Below, piece after piece: positions 32,906 to 41,462 of a stretch of 64,000 nucleotides of DNA. A program made the translations under genes and the position numbers. The DNA lies in the NCBI RefSeq assembly GCF_008973465.1, contig NZ_WBXN01000004.1, forward strand, positions 5,620,501 through 5,684,500, written 5' to 3'. The DNA comes from Streptomyces sp. SS1-1. Its GTDB lineage: Bacteria; Actinomycetota; Actinomycetes; Streptomycetales; Streptomycetaceae. Under the pieces are notes generated by a model. That model saw nothing but the letters and a program-made list of their open reading frames with translations, ran no database searches and was not told where the DNA came from. The first letter of the stretch is position 1; each line of letters opens with the position of its first letter.

Positions 32906-34549
32906 TCAGCCGGCGGCCTTCGGCCGCTCACCCGGCTTCGTCGCGGCCGGCCGCTTCGCCGTACGCGCGTCCGCGCGCTGCGGTTCGGGCAGCGGGCGCC
33001 CCTCGCAGGACGCCCGGCGCGCCGGGAGCCGCCCTTCCAGCAGATAGGCGTCGACGTGCGCGTTGACGCAGGCGTTGGGCCCGTACGCGATGCCGTGCGT
33101 CCCCGCGTTGCGCTCGGTCACCAGCACCGAACCGGCCAGCCGGCGGTGCATCTCCAGCGCCCCGTCGTACGGGGTGGCCGCGTCCCGCTCCGCCGCCAGG
33201 ATCAGGACCGGCGGCAGCTCGCCCGGCCCGGTCCGCACGTCCACCGGCTGCTGCCGGGGCGCCTTCCAGAACGCGCACGGCAGGTTCATCCACGCGTTGT
33301 CCCAGGTCTCGAAGGGCGCCACCCGCGCGAGCCGCGTGTTGTCCCGGTCCCACACCCGCCAGTCCGTCGGCCAGGGCGCGTCGTTGCACTCCACGGCCGT
33401 GTAGACGGCGTTCGTGTTCTCCTCCTCGGCCGCGGCCTCCGTCACCGGTGACGCCAGCTCCACCAGCGGCTTGGGGTCGCCCTTCAGATACGCCGACAGC
33501 GCCCGCGCCCGCGAGGGCCAGTAGTCGTCGTAGTAACCGGCCTGCAGGAACGCCTCCTGCAACTGGCCCGGACCGACCCGCCCGCCGGCCGGCTTCGCCG
33601 CCAGCCGGGCCCGCGCCTTGTCGTAGCCGCGCTGCACGGCCTCCGCGGTGCGGCCGAGTCCGTAGTCGGCGTGGTGCCGGGCCACCCACTCCCGGAAGTC
33701 CGCCCAGCGGCTCTCGAACGCCACCGACTGGGCGAGGTTGTTGTGGTACCAGATCTGCGCGGGGTCCGGGTTCACCGCCGAGTCGAACACCATGCGCCGT
33801 ACGTGCGTGGGGAAGAGGTGCGCGTACAGAGCCCCGAAGTAGGTGCCGTACGAGGCGCCCATGAAGTTCAGCTTCGGCTCGCCCAGCGCGGCGCGCAGGA
33901 CGTCCAGGTCGCGGGCGTTGTTCAGGGAGTTGTAGTGCCGCAGCGCGCCGCCCGCCCGCCGGGCGCAGCCGTTCGCGTACGCCTTGGCCCGCGCGATCCG
34001 CTCCTTCTTGTCCGCCTCGGTCGGGTGGACCGGCGCCAGGGTCGGCGCCTTCAGGTACTGCTTCGGGTCCTGGCAGGACAGTTTCGCGGACGGCCCGACC
34101 CCGCGCGGGGCGTAGCCCACCAGGTCGTAGGCGGCCGCCAGGCGCTTCCACGCGGGCAGCACCCCGATCAGCGGGAAGTGCAGTCCCGAGGCGCCCGGAC
34201 CGCCCGGGTTGTAGACCAGGGCGCCCTTGCGCGGCACCCGGTGCTTGCTGTTGCCCGGGTCCCGGTGGGTGGCGCGCACCCGGCTGACGGTGAGCCGGAT
34301 CTGCTCGCCGTAGGGGCGCGCGTAGTCGAGGGGGACGGACACCGTCCCGCACTTCACGTTCTCCGGGAGGCCCTGGCTCTTGGGGCAGGCGCCGAAGTCG
34401 ATGCCGGCGGTCTCGGCGCGCAGGGCGGCGACCGCGGTGCCGTGTCTCTCGCTCCAGCCGGGGGCGGCCCCGGTGGCTCCCGCCGGTGCGGCGGACAGGG
34501 TCGTCAGGAGCAGTGCCCCCGCGGCCGAGTAGAGGGCGGCAGCTCGCAT
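32906..34549 (-). CDS. Secreted alpha/beta-hydrolase, tripeptidyl aminopeptidase (Tap-like)
   Basis: A 547-residue exported serine peptidase. It has a Sec signal peptide (MRAAALYSAAGALLLTTLSAAPAGA). The nucleophile elbow is GASYGTYFG (serine near residue 207), the acid is in AAERDAATPYDG, and the histidine in AGTHGIAYGP. NPGGPGASG is the oxyanion loop common to Streptomyces Tap and SlpD/SlpE proteases. It removes N-terminal tripeptides from extracellular proteins. The start is ATG 34549, six bases after AAGGGA. The C-terminal ~25 residues are basic and Pro-rich. Confidence 0.86.
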   Translation of the reverse strand: MRAAALYSAAGALLLTTLSAAPAGATGAAPGWSERHGTAVAALRAETAGIDFGACPKSQGLPENVKCGTVSVPLDYARPYGEQIRLTVSRVRATHRDPGNSKHRVPRKGALVYNPGGPGASGLHFPLIGVLPAWKRLAAAYDLVGYAPRGVGPSAKLSCQDPKQYLKAPTLAPVHPTEADKKERIARAKAYANGCARRAGGALRHYNSLNNARDLDVLRAALGEPKLNFMGASYGTYFGALYAHLFPTHVRRMVFDSAVNPDPAQIWYHNNLAQSVAFESRWADFREWVARHHADYGLGRTAEAVQRGYDKARARLAAKPAGGRVGPGQLQEAFLQAGYYDDYWPSRARALSAYLKGDPKPLVELASPVTEAAAEEENTNAVYTAVECNDAPWPTDWRVWDRDNTRLARVAPFETWDNAWMNLPCAFWKAPRQQPVDVRTGPGELPPVLILAAERDAATPYDGALEMHRRLAGSVLVTERNAGTHGIAYGPNACVNAHVDAYLLEGRLPARRASCEGRPLPEPQRADARTAKRPAATKPGERPKAAG

Positions 34550-34653
34550 CGCGTATCCCTTCGGTGCACGGCAGCAACAGAAGGGATATTTCGTTCGCCG
34601 GTTGAGGAAGTAAAGCACCGCCCGCCGGTGTCGGCGTCAATGCCCCCTATGCG

Positions 34654-35469
34654 TCACGCGATCCCGGACGTGCCGTCGCGGTGCCGGTCGGTCACCGGGG
34701 CCGGGTCGCGGTGGGCGAAGGCCGCCCGCAGCTCCGGCTCGCCGACGGCCCGCACCCCGCGCACGGCGACGGCGGTGAGGAAGGTGCGGTCGTCGGCGCC
34801 CCGGGAGCGCCGGGCGAGGGAGCTCAGCAGCCGCTGCCCGGCCGGGGAGGCCCACTGGGCGTACGGGGAGATCTCGACGCGGGCGATGGCCAGGCAGCTC
34901 ACGGTGAGGACCAGGGGGAGCGCGAACCAGAGGGCGACCAGCTGCCCCGGCATGTCCTCGCGGCCGGGCGTCAGCAGCGCTATGGCGCCGAGGAGCGGCA
35001 CGGTCAGAGCGGCGAACCGCACCTGACGGATCGCCGCCGAGATGTCGCGGCGCGGCCCGTCGGGGACGGCGAGGCCCGCGCCCACCAGCCGGTCGGCGAG
35101 GCTGCCGACGGCGTCGGCGGCGGCAGCCAGGTCCCGCACGGGCGCTATCCGCGACTGGCCCTCGGGTCCGATGGCCCCGATCACCGAACGCTCCATGTCG
35201 TCGCGGCCGCGCGGATCGACCACGGTCGCCCACCCGGTGTGCGCGAGCAGCAGCCGGCGCTGCCGGGCCATCGAGACGAGGGTCAGGTCGGCGACCCGGC
35301 GAGGCCCGCCGGACAGGAACGCGGCCTCGTACAGGGTCAGATCGTGCCGCCGGGCGGCGGGCGCGCCGTTCACGTCCGCGGCCGCGGCGCGTACGGCGGC
35401 GAGGCACAGCCGGGTGCAGGCCGTACCGGCGACGGCCCAGGCCAGCAGCAGGAGAAGGACCCAGAACAT
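34654..35469 (-). CDS. TIGR04222 domain membrane protein
   Basis: A 271-residue protein. An N-terminal membrane helix (FWVLLLLLAWAVAGTACT) is followed by the TIGR04222 signature (LTLYEAAFLSGGPRRVADLTLVSM, residues ~44-67), then two closely spaced membrane helices (residues ~155-195) and a polar tail. Function unknown. From memory, members of this family often lie close to DUF692 genes in actinobacteria, as here (one gene between). The start is ATG 35469; a TAGAAA sequence sits six bases upstream. The low-complexity Gly/Cys tail seen in some relatives is absent. Confidence 0.72.
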   Translation of the reverse strand: MFWVLLLLLAWAVAGTACTRLCLAAVRAAAADVNGAPAARRHDLTLYEAAFLSGGPRRVADLTLVSMARQRRLLLAHTGWATVVDPRGRDDMERSVIGAIGPEGQSRIAPVRDLAAAADAVGSLADRLVGAGLAVPDGPRRDISAAIRQVRFAALTVPLLGAIALLTPGREDMPGQLVALWFALPLVLTVSCLAIARVEISPYAQWASPAGQRLLSSLARRSRGADDRTFLTAVAVRGVRAVGEPELRAAFAHRDPAPVTDRHRDGTSGIA

Positions 35470-35571
35470 GCCGTTTTTCTATGCCAGAAGCACGGCGTGG
35501 CGCCATGGTTTGTTCACCATCCGGACACGGATGTGCGAGGTTGTGACGTTCCGGATCGGGACGGACGGCGA

Positions 35572-36381
35572 TCAGGAGGTTCCCGAACCGCCCTGCGGCT
35601 CCTGGGAGGTGGACGGGCGCGGACTGCTGGCCGCCGGCGGCAGCGCGTACGACGGCGACGGGTCCGGGTTCGCCGGCACCGCCGGGGGCGGGTCGGCGAC
35701 CGGGCCGGGCGGCGCCGGGGAGGGGACGAGCGGAGGGGTGCTGTCGGCGGCCAGGTCCCGGGCCAGCGCCTCGTAGTCGACCTGGCCGGTGGCCTCCAGG
35801 ACCGTGATGTGGTCCAGGACGGTCGTGTTGGCGTCGTCGGCCAGCTTGCGGACCAGCGCGTTGCGGGTGCCGGCGCGCACCTCGGCGACGACCGGGAACA
35901 CCTTGCCGTGCGCCAGCCGCAGGATGTTCGCGAACTTCTGGTCGAAGTCGGCGCCTTCGGCCGCGCTCAGCTCCATCAGCCACCCACGCTGCTGCTCCGT
36001 CGGCTCGTCCGGCAGCTGGAGGCTGAGCGCGGCGGCCACCTCGCGCACCCGGTCGTCGAGGAACGTGTGTCCCTCGACGAGGTGCCGCCCGGCGGTCCGT
36101 ACGGCGTCCGTGGAGCCCTTCTGCTGGGCGAGCCGGCCGGCGGGCAGCTCCCACAGGCCCGCGAGCCGGACCTTCGTGATGAAGTCGCGGTCGAGGGCCG
36201 ACAGGGGGCCGTAGCCGGTCGTGACGCTCTGGGCGTTGAGCACGGAGAGACCGGTCCCCGACCGGTCGGCGTACGACCAGACCGGGAAGATCATCGCCGC
36301 GAGGGTGGCCACCAGGCCCGTGACGATGAGACCGGTGCCGCTGAGGATGCCTTGGCCCTTGAGGGGAGGGCGTGGTCGCAT
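35572..36381 (-). CDS. DUF4142 domain secreted or membrane-anchored protein (copy 1)
   Basis: A 269-residue protein with one N-terminal hydrophobic segment (GTGLIVTGLVATLAAMIFPV), a helical DUF4142 domain (residues ~55-210; LSALDRDFITKVRLAGLWE, HLVEGHTFLDDRV, VLDHITVLEATGQVD) and a Pro/Ser-rich tail. DUF4142 has a ferritin-like four-helix fold; conserved histidines (EGH, DHI) are present, but function is unknown. The start is ATG 36381, six bases after AGGAGG. A clear paralogue lies at 52562-53311. A TAATAT box 56 bases upstream suggests its own promoter. Confidence 0.78.
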   Translation of the reverse strand: MRPRPPLKGQGILSGTGLIVTGLVATLAAMIFPVWSYADRSGTGLSVLNAQSVTTGYGPLSALDRDFITKVRLAGLWELPAGRLAQQKGSTDAVRTAGRHLVEGHTFLDDRVREVAAALSLQLPDEPTEQQRGWLMELSAAEGADFDQKFANILRLAHGKVFPVVAEVRAGTRNALVRKLADDANTTVLDHITVLEATGQVDYEALARDLAADSTPPLVPSPAPPGPVADPPPAVPANPDPSPSYALPPAASSPRPSTSQEPQGGSGTS

Positions 36382-36436
36382 GAGGTGCCTCCTGTCGCGG
36401 CACCGCACGTCAGTGCGCTTCGGGGATGGGAGGGGC

Positions 36437-36442
36437 ATATTA
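36437..36442 (-). promoter_or_regulatory. -10 box TAATAT before DUF4142 copy 1
   Basis: TAATAT on the minus strand lies in an AT-rich island within GC-rich DNA, 56 bases before the start codon. A -35 is not obvious; TTGGCG lies too close (11-base spacer). Confidence 0.45.
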
Positions 36443-36525
36443 CTTCGAGCCCACGCCAACGCCCGCCGGCCGTCACGGAATCCGACGTACAGGGAGGAAA
36501 CGCCCGGACTCGGGCGGTACGGCCG

Positions 36526-37833
36526 TCAGCGGCGCAGCAGCACCCGGCGCGTGGCCCGCGCCAGCCGGACCGCCGGGCGGCGCGAGCGCGGCCTCGGACC
36601 CGACCGCTCCCGCCACCACTCCCGCAGCTCCGCCCGGGCGCCCGTGTCCGCCGGCCGCCCCTCGTCCAGGAGGTGCCCGGCGAAGTCCAGCGCGTCCCGC
36701 CGGTAGCCGCCGGTCATCGGGTTGCGCTGCGCGTAGGCGAGGAACGCCGGCCGGTAGCCGTCCCCGAGGATCACCGGCAGCTCGGGCGCCACCTTGGCCA
36801 CCACGTCCGCCCGCTTCCCGGCGAGCGCCCGCGTCTGCACCCCGAGCCGCACCCGGTCGAAGCCCTCCGGCGCCGGGGTCCCCGCGACGAGGGCGGACAG
36901 CAGCGCCGTCTGGGCCAGTGCGAGGCGCTCCCGGACCGGCGCGGGTGCCCCGGCGACCACGGGAGCCCCCGTCCGCGCCGGCTCCACGGGGGCCGCTTCC
37001 CGCCGGGACCCGCCGGTCGCCAGCGCCTCCCGGATCGTGTCCAGCTCCCGCTCCAGCTCCGCCGGCGCGGGGAAGTTCTCGTCGCGCTCCAGCAGCACCC
37101 CCGGCGGGGACACCCGGGACGCGAGGTCCGTGAGGATGTCGAGGACCGGCCGGGGCACCGGGTGGGCGTGGCTGTCGTGCCACACCCCCTCGCGCTCGAA
37201 GCCGCCCGCCACATGTACGTACGCCAGGGCCTCCAGCGGCAGTTCCGCGAGCGCCTTGGCGGGGTCCTCGCCCCGGTTGACGTGGTTGGTGTGCAGGTTG
37301 GCCACGTCGATCAGCAGCCGTACGCCCGTGCGGTCGGCCAGTTCGTACAGGAACTGGCCCTCCGTCATCTCCTCGCCCGGCCAGGAGAACAGGGCCGCGA
37401 TGTTCTCCACGGCGAGCGGCACCGGGAGCGCGTCCTGCGCGATCCGCACGTTCTCGCACAGCACGTCCAGGGCGTCCCGGGTGCGCGGCACCGGCAGGAG
37501 GTGCCCCGCCTCCAGACGCGGGGACGCGGTGAGCGCCCCGCCCGCCCGCACGAACGCGATGTGCTCGGTGACCAGCGGCGAGCCCAGTGCCGTCGCACGC
37601 TCGGCGAGCGCGGTCAGCCGCCCCTCGTCGGGCCGTTCGGCGCCGCCCAGGCCGAGGGAGACACCGTGCGGGACCACGGTCACCCCGCGCTCCCGCAACC
37701 GCAGCAGGGACTCCGGGAGGTGCCCGGGGCAGACGTTCTCGGCGACCGTCTCGACCCAGTCGATGCCCGGCATGCGCTCCACGGCGTCCGCGATCTCCGG
37801 ACGCCATCCGATCCCGGTCCCCAGCCGCACCAT
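36526..37833 (-). CDS. MNIO (DUF692) multinuclear non-haem iron enzyme fused to a C-terminal partner-like domain
   Basis: A 435-residue protein. Residues 1-~275 are a DUF692 TIM barrel with the full set of candidate iron ligands: H56 (VPHGVSL), H91 (TEHIAF), E143/N144 (AVENIA), D176, N179, H181 and H184 (IDVANLHTNH), H207, H219-D-S-H222 and E249 (LLERDENFP). MNIO enzymes (MbnB, TglH, ChrH, BufB) oxidise cysteines or other residues in RiPP precursors, usually with a separate partner protein. Here residues ~290-435 form an extra domain (LALAQTALLSALVAG, DGYRPAFLAYAQRNP) that may be a built-in partner. The start is ATG 37833 with GGAGG upstream. No Cys-rich precursor gene is evident nearby. Confidence 0.82.
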   Translation of the reverse strand: MVRLGTGIGWRPEIADAVERMPGIDWVETVAENVCPGHLPESLLRLRERGVTVVPHGVSLGLGGAERPDEGRLTALAERATALGSPLVTEHIAFVRAGGALTASPRLEAGHLLPVPRTRDALDVLCENVRIAQDALPVPLAVENIAALFSWPGEEMTEGQFLYELADRTGVRLLIDVANLHTNHVNRGEDPAKALAELPLEALAYVHVAGGFEREGVWHDSHAHPVPRPVLDILTDLASRVSPPGVLLERDENFPAPAELERELDTIREALATGGSRREAAPVEPARTGAPVVAGAPAPVRERLALAQTALLSALVAGTPAPEGFDRVRLGVQTRALAGKRADVVAKVAPELPVILGDGYRPAFLAYAQRNPMTGGYRRDALDFAGHLLDEGRPADTGARAELREWWRERSGPRPRSRRPAVRLARATRRVLLRR

Positions 37834-38001
37834 CGTCCCCACCTCCACCTCGCGCCGGTCCGCCGTCCGCCTCCCCGGGCGTGCCGGACGTGACGGGGGT
37901 ATGGCCCCGCGCGGCCCCGCCCCAACCCTCGGGGTGCCGGCTTCAGAGCAACATTTGAGGTTCGCCGCCCCCGTCCCGTACGCGGGGGACGCCCGGAACG
38001 T

Positions 38002-38733
38002 TCAGGCGCCGGGCGCCCGGCGCAGCGCGGGGTGGTCGGCGACGACGGTGCAGGAGCCCGGCGCGATCTCCGTGAACCCGGCGTCCCGCACCAGCGGCAG
38101 ACCGGACTCCGTCAGCTCCCGCCAGCGCACCGGGTCCGCGGTCCGCACGGCCAGCGGGAACCCGGCCGCGCGCCAGGCGTCCCGGTCCGCGTCCGGCAGC
38201 TCCCACCAGGCGAGCTGCGCCGCGTGCCCGGTCTGCGCCATCGCCTTGCCGGCCGACATGCCGAGGTCCGGGTTGAGCCACAGCACCGGCTCGCCGGGAC
38301 CGGCGGCCACGGGCGGCTCCGGGTCGTCGAGGTCGGTGCCGGACACCTGGAGCTTCGCCAGGTCCCTGGGCCAGCCGTCCAGCGGGACCGGCGGGAACAC
38401 CCGCACCTCCGCGGACTTGCCGGTGACGGTGATGCCGGGCAGCTCCTGGGCGCGCCGCCACTCGGCGCCCCGCGCCCGCCGCACGACCTTGCGGATGCGC
38501 GCGTCCTCCCAGTCGCGGACGGCCCGGGCCCACTCGCCCTCGCCGACGGAGCGCTCGTCGCTCAGGAACACCAGGACGGCCCGCGCCGACGTCTCCAGCG
38601 CGTCGGTGCGGGCCGGGGGAGCGGCACGCTCGATCCGTACGACCAGGGGCAGGACGAACTGCGGGGCGCTGTCGCGCGCCTCCGACTCGGAGCGGAAGGG
38701 GCTGTCACCGGCGGGCGTGGGCTCACTGTTCAC
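38002..38733 (-). CDS. PTH2-like peptidyl-tRNA hydrolase family protein
   Basis: A 243-residue soluble protein. The C-terminal ~115 residues resemble the PTH2 fold: VLWLNPDLGMSAGKAMAQTGHAAQLA (residues ~148-173) matches the conserved lysine/histidine stretch, followed by FPLAVRTADP and GFTEIAPGSCTVVA near the C-terminus. Classical PTH2 is ~120 residues, so the N-terminal ~125 residues are an added actinobacterial domain. Peptidyl-tRNA recycling is inferred; the usual bacterial Pth is a different family. The start is GTG 38733, seven bases after CAGACT, so perhaps leaderless. Confidence 0.7.
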   Translation of the reverse strand: MNSEPTPAGDSPFRSESEARDSAPQFVLPLVVRIERAAPPARTDALETSARAVLVFLSDERSVGEGEWARAVRDWEDARIRKVVRRARGAEWRRAQELPGITVTGKSAEVRVFPPVPLDGWPRDLAKLQVSGTDLDDPEPPVAAGPGEPVLWLNPDLGMSAGKAMAQTGHAAQLAWWELPDADRDAWRAAGFPLAVRTADPVRWRELTESGLPLVRDAGFTEIAPGSCTVVADHPALRRAPGA

Positions 38734-38775
38734 ACGTCCCAGTCTGCCAACCCGGCGGGCGGCCCGACGACGCGG

Positions 38776-38955
38776 TCAGCCGGAGCAGGCCGTGCGCTGC
38801 GCCTCCTGCCACTCGCAGACCGGGCAGAGCGTGATGCCCTTGTACGACTCCGGGTACTCCGTCGGCTCCCGGCACAGCACGCACTCCGCGTACGGCGGCC
38901 CGTCCGCCTTCGGCGGCTTCACCACGTCGACGATCGTGCAGTAGTCCTCGCTCAT
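38776..38955 (-). CDS. 59-residue zinc-ribbon-like CxxC protein
   Basis: A small protein beginning MSEDYCTIVDVV, with two CxxC knuckles, ECVLC (residues ~24-28) and LCPVC (~43-47), suggesting one zinc ribbon, and a C-terminal cysteine near residue 57. The start is ATG 38955. TACGCT lies six bases upstream (38962-38967), so the message may be leaderless, although GGAGG also abuts the start. It lies 18 bases after the deacetylase gene and 42 bases before the PTH2-like gene on the same strand. Function unknown. Confidence 0.7.
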   Translation of the reverse strand: MSEDYCTIVDVVKPPKADGPPYAECVLCREPTEYPESYKGITLCPVCEWQEAQRTACSG

Positions 38956-38973
38956 GCCTCCAGCGTAGAACGG

Positions 38974-39840
38974 TCAGCGGCGATCGCCCGAGGCGCCGAT
39001 CAGCTCGGACACCTTCACGAACCGGTAGCCCTTCCCGCGCAGCTCCGGCACCACCTCGCGCACCACGCGCTCCGTCGTCGGGGCCGCGCTCAGCGTGCAG
39101 TGCAGCACCACCACCGATCCGGGCCGCACCCCGTCCAGGACGTCCCGGGCGACCGCGCCGGCGTCCGTGGCGAAGGCGTCCCCGCTCACCACGTCCCACT
39201 GCACGGCCGTGACACCGGCCGGGGTCAGGGCCCGCAGCGCCCGGGTGTCGTGACAGCCGCCGGGGAAGCGGAAGTACGGCATCGCGTCGCGCACACCGGC
39301 CGCGCGGAAGGCCGCGTAGGCCCGCTCCACGTCGGCGCGCATCCGCTCCTCGTCCACGGTCGGCAGGCCGTAGCAGTCCTCGGTGAAGGCGTAGTGGCTG
39401 TAGGAGTGGTTGGCGATCTCGAAGAGGGGGTCGCGGCCGAGGGAGCGGGCCTGCCGCGGGTACTGCTCGGCCCACCGGCCCGTCATGAACACGGTGGCCG
39501 GCACCTTCAGCTCCCGCAGGGCCGCGATCAGCCCCGGGTTGTCGAACCGCTCGCCCTGTTCCGCGCGCGGCCCCTGGTCGGCGGTCATGTCGGCGTCGAA
39601 GGTCAGGGCGATCGCCCGGTCACCGGTGCGGGGGCCGTGCTCGAAGACCGGGGTCAGGCCCACGGGACCGGGGGCGAGGGTCGGCGGGCCCGCCGCGGGC
39701 GAGGCCGAGGCCGAGGCGACGGCGGAGCCGGGGATGGCGCGCGGGGCGCGGACCGGCTGCGGTGCCGAGCACGCGGCGAGTGCGGTGAGCGCCGTGCCGA
39801 GGGCGCAGACGGCGGCGATGCGCCGGACGCGAATGATCAC
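38974..39840 (-). CDS. Polysaccharide deacetylase family lipoprotein (NodB homology)
   Basis: A 288-residue CE4 protein with a lipoprotein signal (lipobox LAAC near residue 24) and an Ala/Ser/Pro linker. NodB motif 1 reads LTFDADM instead of the usual TFDDG; motif 2 is NHSYSH with both metal histidines; RFPGG matches motif 3, and VVLHC matches the C-terminal histidine motif. It probably deacetylates peptidoglycan or another N-acetylated glycan at the cell surface. The altered motif 1 keeps the first metal aspartate but shifts the acidic pair. The start is GTG 39840, six bases after TATGGT (39847-39852). Confidence 0.82.
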   Translation of the reverse strand: MIIRVRRIAAVCALGTALTALAACSAPQPVRAPRAIPGSAVASASASPAAGPPTLAPGPVGLTPVFEHGPRTGDRAIALTFDADMTADQGPRAEQGERFDNPGLIAALRELKVPATVFMTGRWAEQYPRQARSLGRDPLFEIANHSYSHYAFTEDCYGLPTVDEERMRADVERAYAAFRAAGVRDAMPYFRFPGGCHDTRALRALTPAGVTAVQWDVVSGDAFATDAGAVARDVLDGVRPGSVVVLHCTLSAAPTTERVVREVVPELRGKGYRFVKVSELIGASGDRR

Positions 39841-39846
39841 CGCTCG

Positions 39847-39852
39847 ACCATA
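39847..39852 (-). promoter_or_regulatory. -10 box TATGGT before the deacetylase gene (leaderless)
   Basis: On the minus strand TATGGT is followed by CGAGCG and the GTG at 39840. A TCCTCAT-rich stretch precedes it; no -35 is clear. Confidence 0.6.
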
Positions 39853-39970
39853 TGAGGATCAGATGGACATTCCGGTGCGCCGGCGGGGGCGCCGGGCCGG
39901 AGTCACCCGGCCGGTCGGTGGAGGGGTGCCGGGTGGCGCCCCCACCGGCCGGCCGGTCAGGTACGCCGGG

Positions 39971-41368
39971 TCAGCGGCGCCAGGGTCCCGTCACCGCGAA
40001 GGTGGTCCCGGGGTCGTAGCAGTTGACGTACATCGTGCCGCCGTCGGGGGAGAAGGTGACACCGGCGAACTCACCCCACTCCGGCTCCTCCGGGGTGTTG
40101 ATGTTCTGGGCGTTGCGCGCCATCGCGTACACCTCCCCGCGCCGGGTCACACCGAAGACGTGCTGGGCGCCGTTGCCGTCCTCGCACACCATCAGGCCGC
40201 CGCTGGGGGCGAGGCAGATGTTGTCCGGGGACTCGCCGGGGAGCTGGACGTCGGTGTCGGGGCCGAAGACGATCACCAGGGTGAGCCGGCGCTCGTCGGG
40301 GTCGTAGCGCCAGATCTGCCCGTAGTGGTCGGCCGCCGAGCCGTCGGAACGGCGGGCGAAGGACGACACGAAGTACACCGACCGCCCGCCCCAGTAACAG
40401 CCCTCGAGCTTCTGCGCGTGGGTGATGCCCTTCGGGCCGAAGTCCTGGAAGCGGATCGCGGTCTCGGCGGCGAGCGGGTCGGGCACGTCCACCCACTCGA
40501 CGCGGTCGAACGTGGTGCCCGTCTCCTGGATCGTGGACAGGTCGGGCACGCCCGGCACCCGCATGGCCTGCAGGCGCCCGCCGGCGCGCAGCGAGCCGAG
40601 GCCGCCCCGCGGCCGTTCGGGCAGGAAGCGGTAGAACAGCCCGAACGGCCGCTCGAACGCGTCCTCGGTCTCGTAGACGATCCCGCGCTTCGGGTCGACC
40701 GCGATGGCCTCGTGCTGGAAGCGGCCCATGGCGGTGAGCGGGACCGCGCCCGAGCGGTGCGGGTTGTCGGGATCGACCTCGAAGATGAAGCCGTGGTCCT
40801 TGGTGTAGCCGTTGGTGCCGGCCTTGTCCTCGGTCTCCTCGCAGGTCAGCCAGGTGCCCCAAGGGGTCGGGCCGCCCGCGCAGTTGACGGCGGTGCCGGC
40901 GATGGCGACCCGCTCGGACAGCACGTGGTCGCGCCCGTCCAGGGTCAGCGCCGTACAGCCGCCCTTGCCCTCCGGGTCGTAGGTCAGGCCCTTGACGGTG
41001 GGGACGGGGATCGCGGCGTCCGAGCGGTTCTCGTGGTTGCGGACCAGGTGGACGCGGCCGGAGCGGGCGCCGAAGGCGGACATGCCGTCGCAGTGGGAGG
41101 GCACCTTGCCCTCACCGGAGCGGAGCTGGTCGCCCTCACGGGAGAGCACCCGGTAAGAGAAACCTTTTGGCAGGTCGAGCAGACCCTTGGGGTCGGGGAC
41201 CAGCGGGCCGTAGCCGGAGTGACCCAGGTTCTGGGCGGCGGCGGTGCCGGTGAAGAGTTCGGTGACGTTCCCGGCGAAGGCGATGGAGACGCCCAACGCG
41301 CCGGTACGGGCCAGGAGCTGACGGCGGGTCGAGCCGGAGCCGCCGGGTGCGGATGCGGTTGCGGACAT
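39971..41368 (-). CDS. Tat-exported PhoX-like (DUF839) phosphatase
   Basis: A 465-residue secreted protein. The twin-arginine signal is STRRQLLARTGALGVSIAFAG (residues ~14-34). Repeated beta-propeller segments (RVHLVRNHENR, TWLTCEETED, FQHEAIAVDPKRGIVYETED, NICLAPSGGLMVCEDGNG, GVTFSPDGGTMYVNCYDPG) match the DUF839/PhoX family of Ca/Fe phosphatases, with conserved acidic residues for metal binding. It probably releases phosphate from extracellular esters. The start is ATG 41368; the nearest purine-rich site (GGAAGG) is about 12 bases away. No PHO box was recognised upstream. Confidence 0.83.
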   Translation of the reverse strand: MSATASAPGGSGSTRRQLLARTGALGVSIAFAGNVTELFTGTAAAQNLGHSGYGPLVPDPKGLLDLPKGFSYRVLSREGDQLRSGEGKVPSHCDGMSAFGARSGRVHLVRNHENRSDAAIPVPTVKGLTYDPEGKGGCTALTLDGRDHVLSERVAIAGTAVNCAGGPTPWGTWLTCEETEDKAGTNGYTKDHGFIFEVDPDNPHRSGAVPLTAMGRFQHEAIAVDPKRGIVYETEDAFERPFGLFYRFLPERPRGGLGSLRAGGRLQAMRVPGVPDLSTIQETGTTFDRVEWVDVPDPLAAETAIRFQDFGPKGITHAQKLEGCYWGGRSVYFVSSFARRSDGSAADHYGQIWRYDPDERRLTLVIVFGPDTDVQLPGESPDNICLAPSGGLMVCEDGNGAQHVFGVTRRGEVYAMARNAQNINTPEEPEWGEFAGVTFSPDGGTMYVNCYDPGTTFAVTGPWRR

Positions 41369-41462
41369 GGGGGGAACAACCTTCCTGCTGGCGGACAGGA
41401 GATGTGACCCAGCCGTGTCTATCACCTGGCGGGACTCGCGGGAACCACGCCTGTAGCTCGTG

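Noticed and set aside
36291..36476. A 61-residue minus-strand frame with cysteines (ICPSHPRSALTCGAATGGTSCDH) beside the MNIO gene, a possible RiPP precursor
   Set aside because: It overlaps the ribosome site and first ~90 bases of the DUF4142 gene in another frame, has only a weak GTG start with no ribosome site, and lacks a clear leader/core division.
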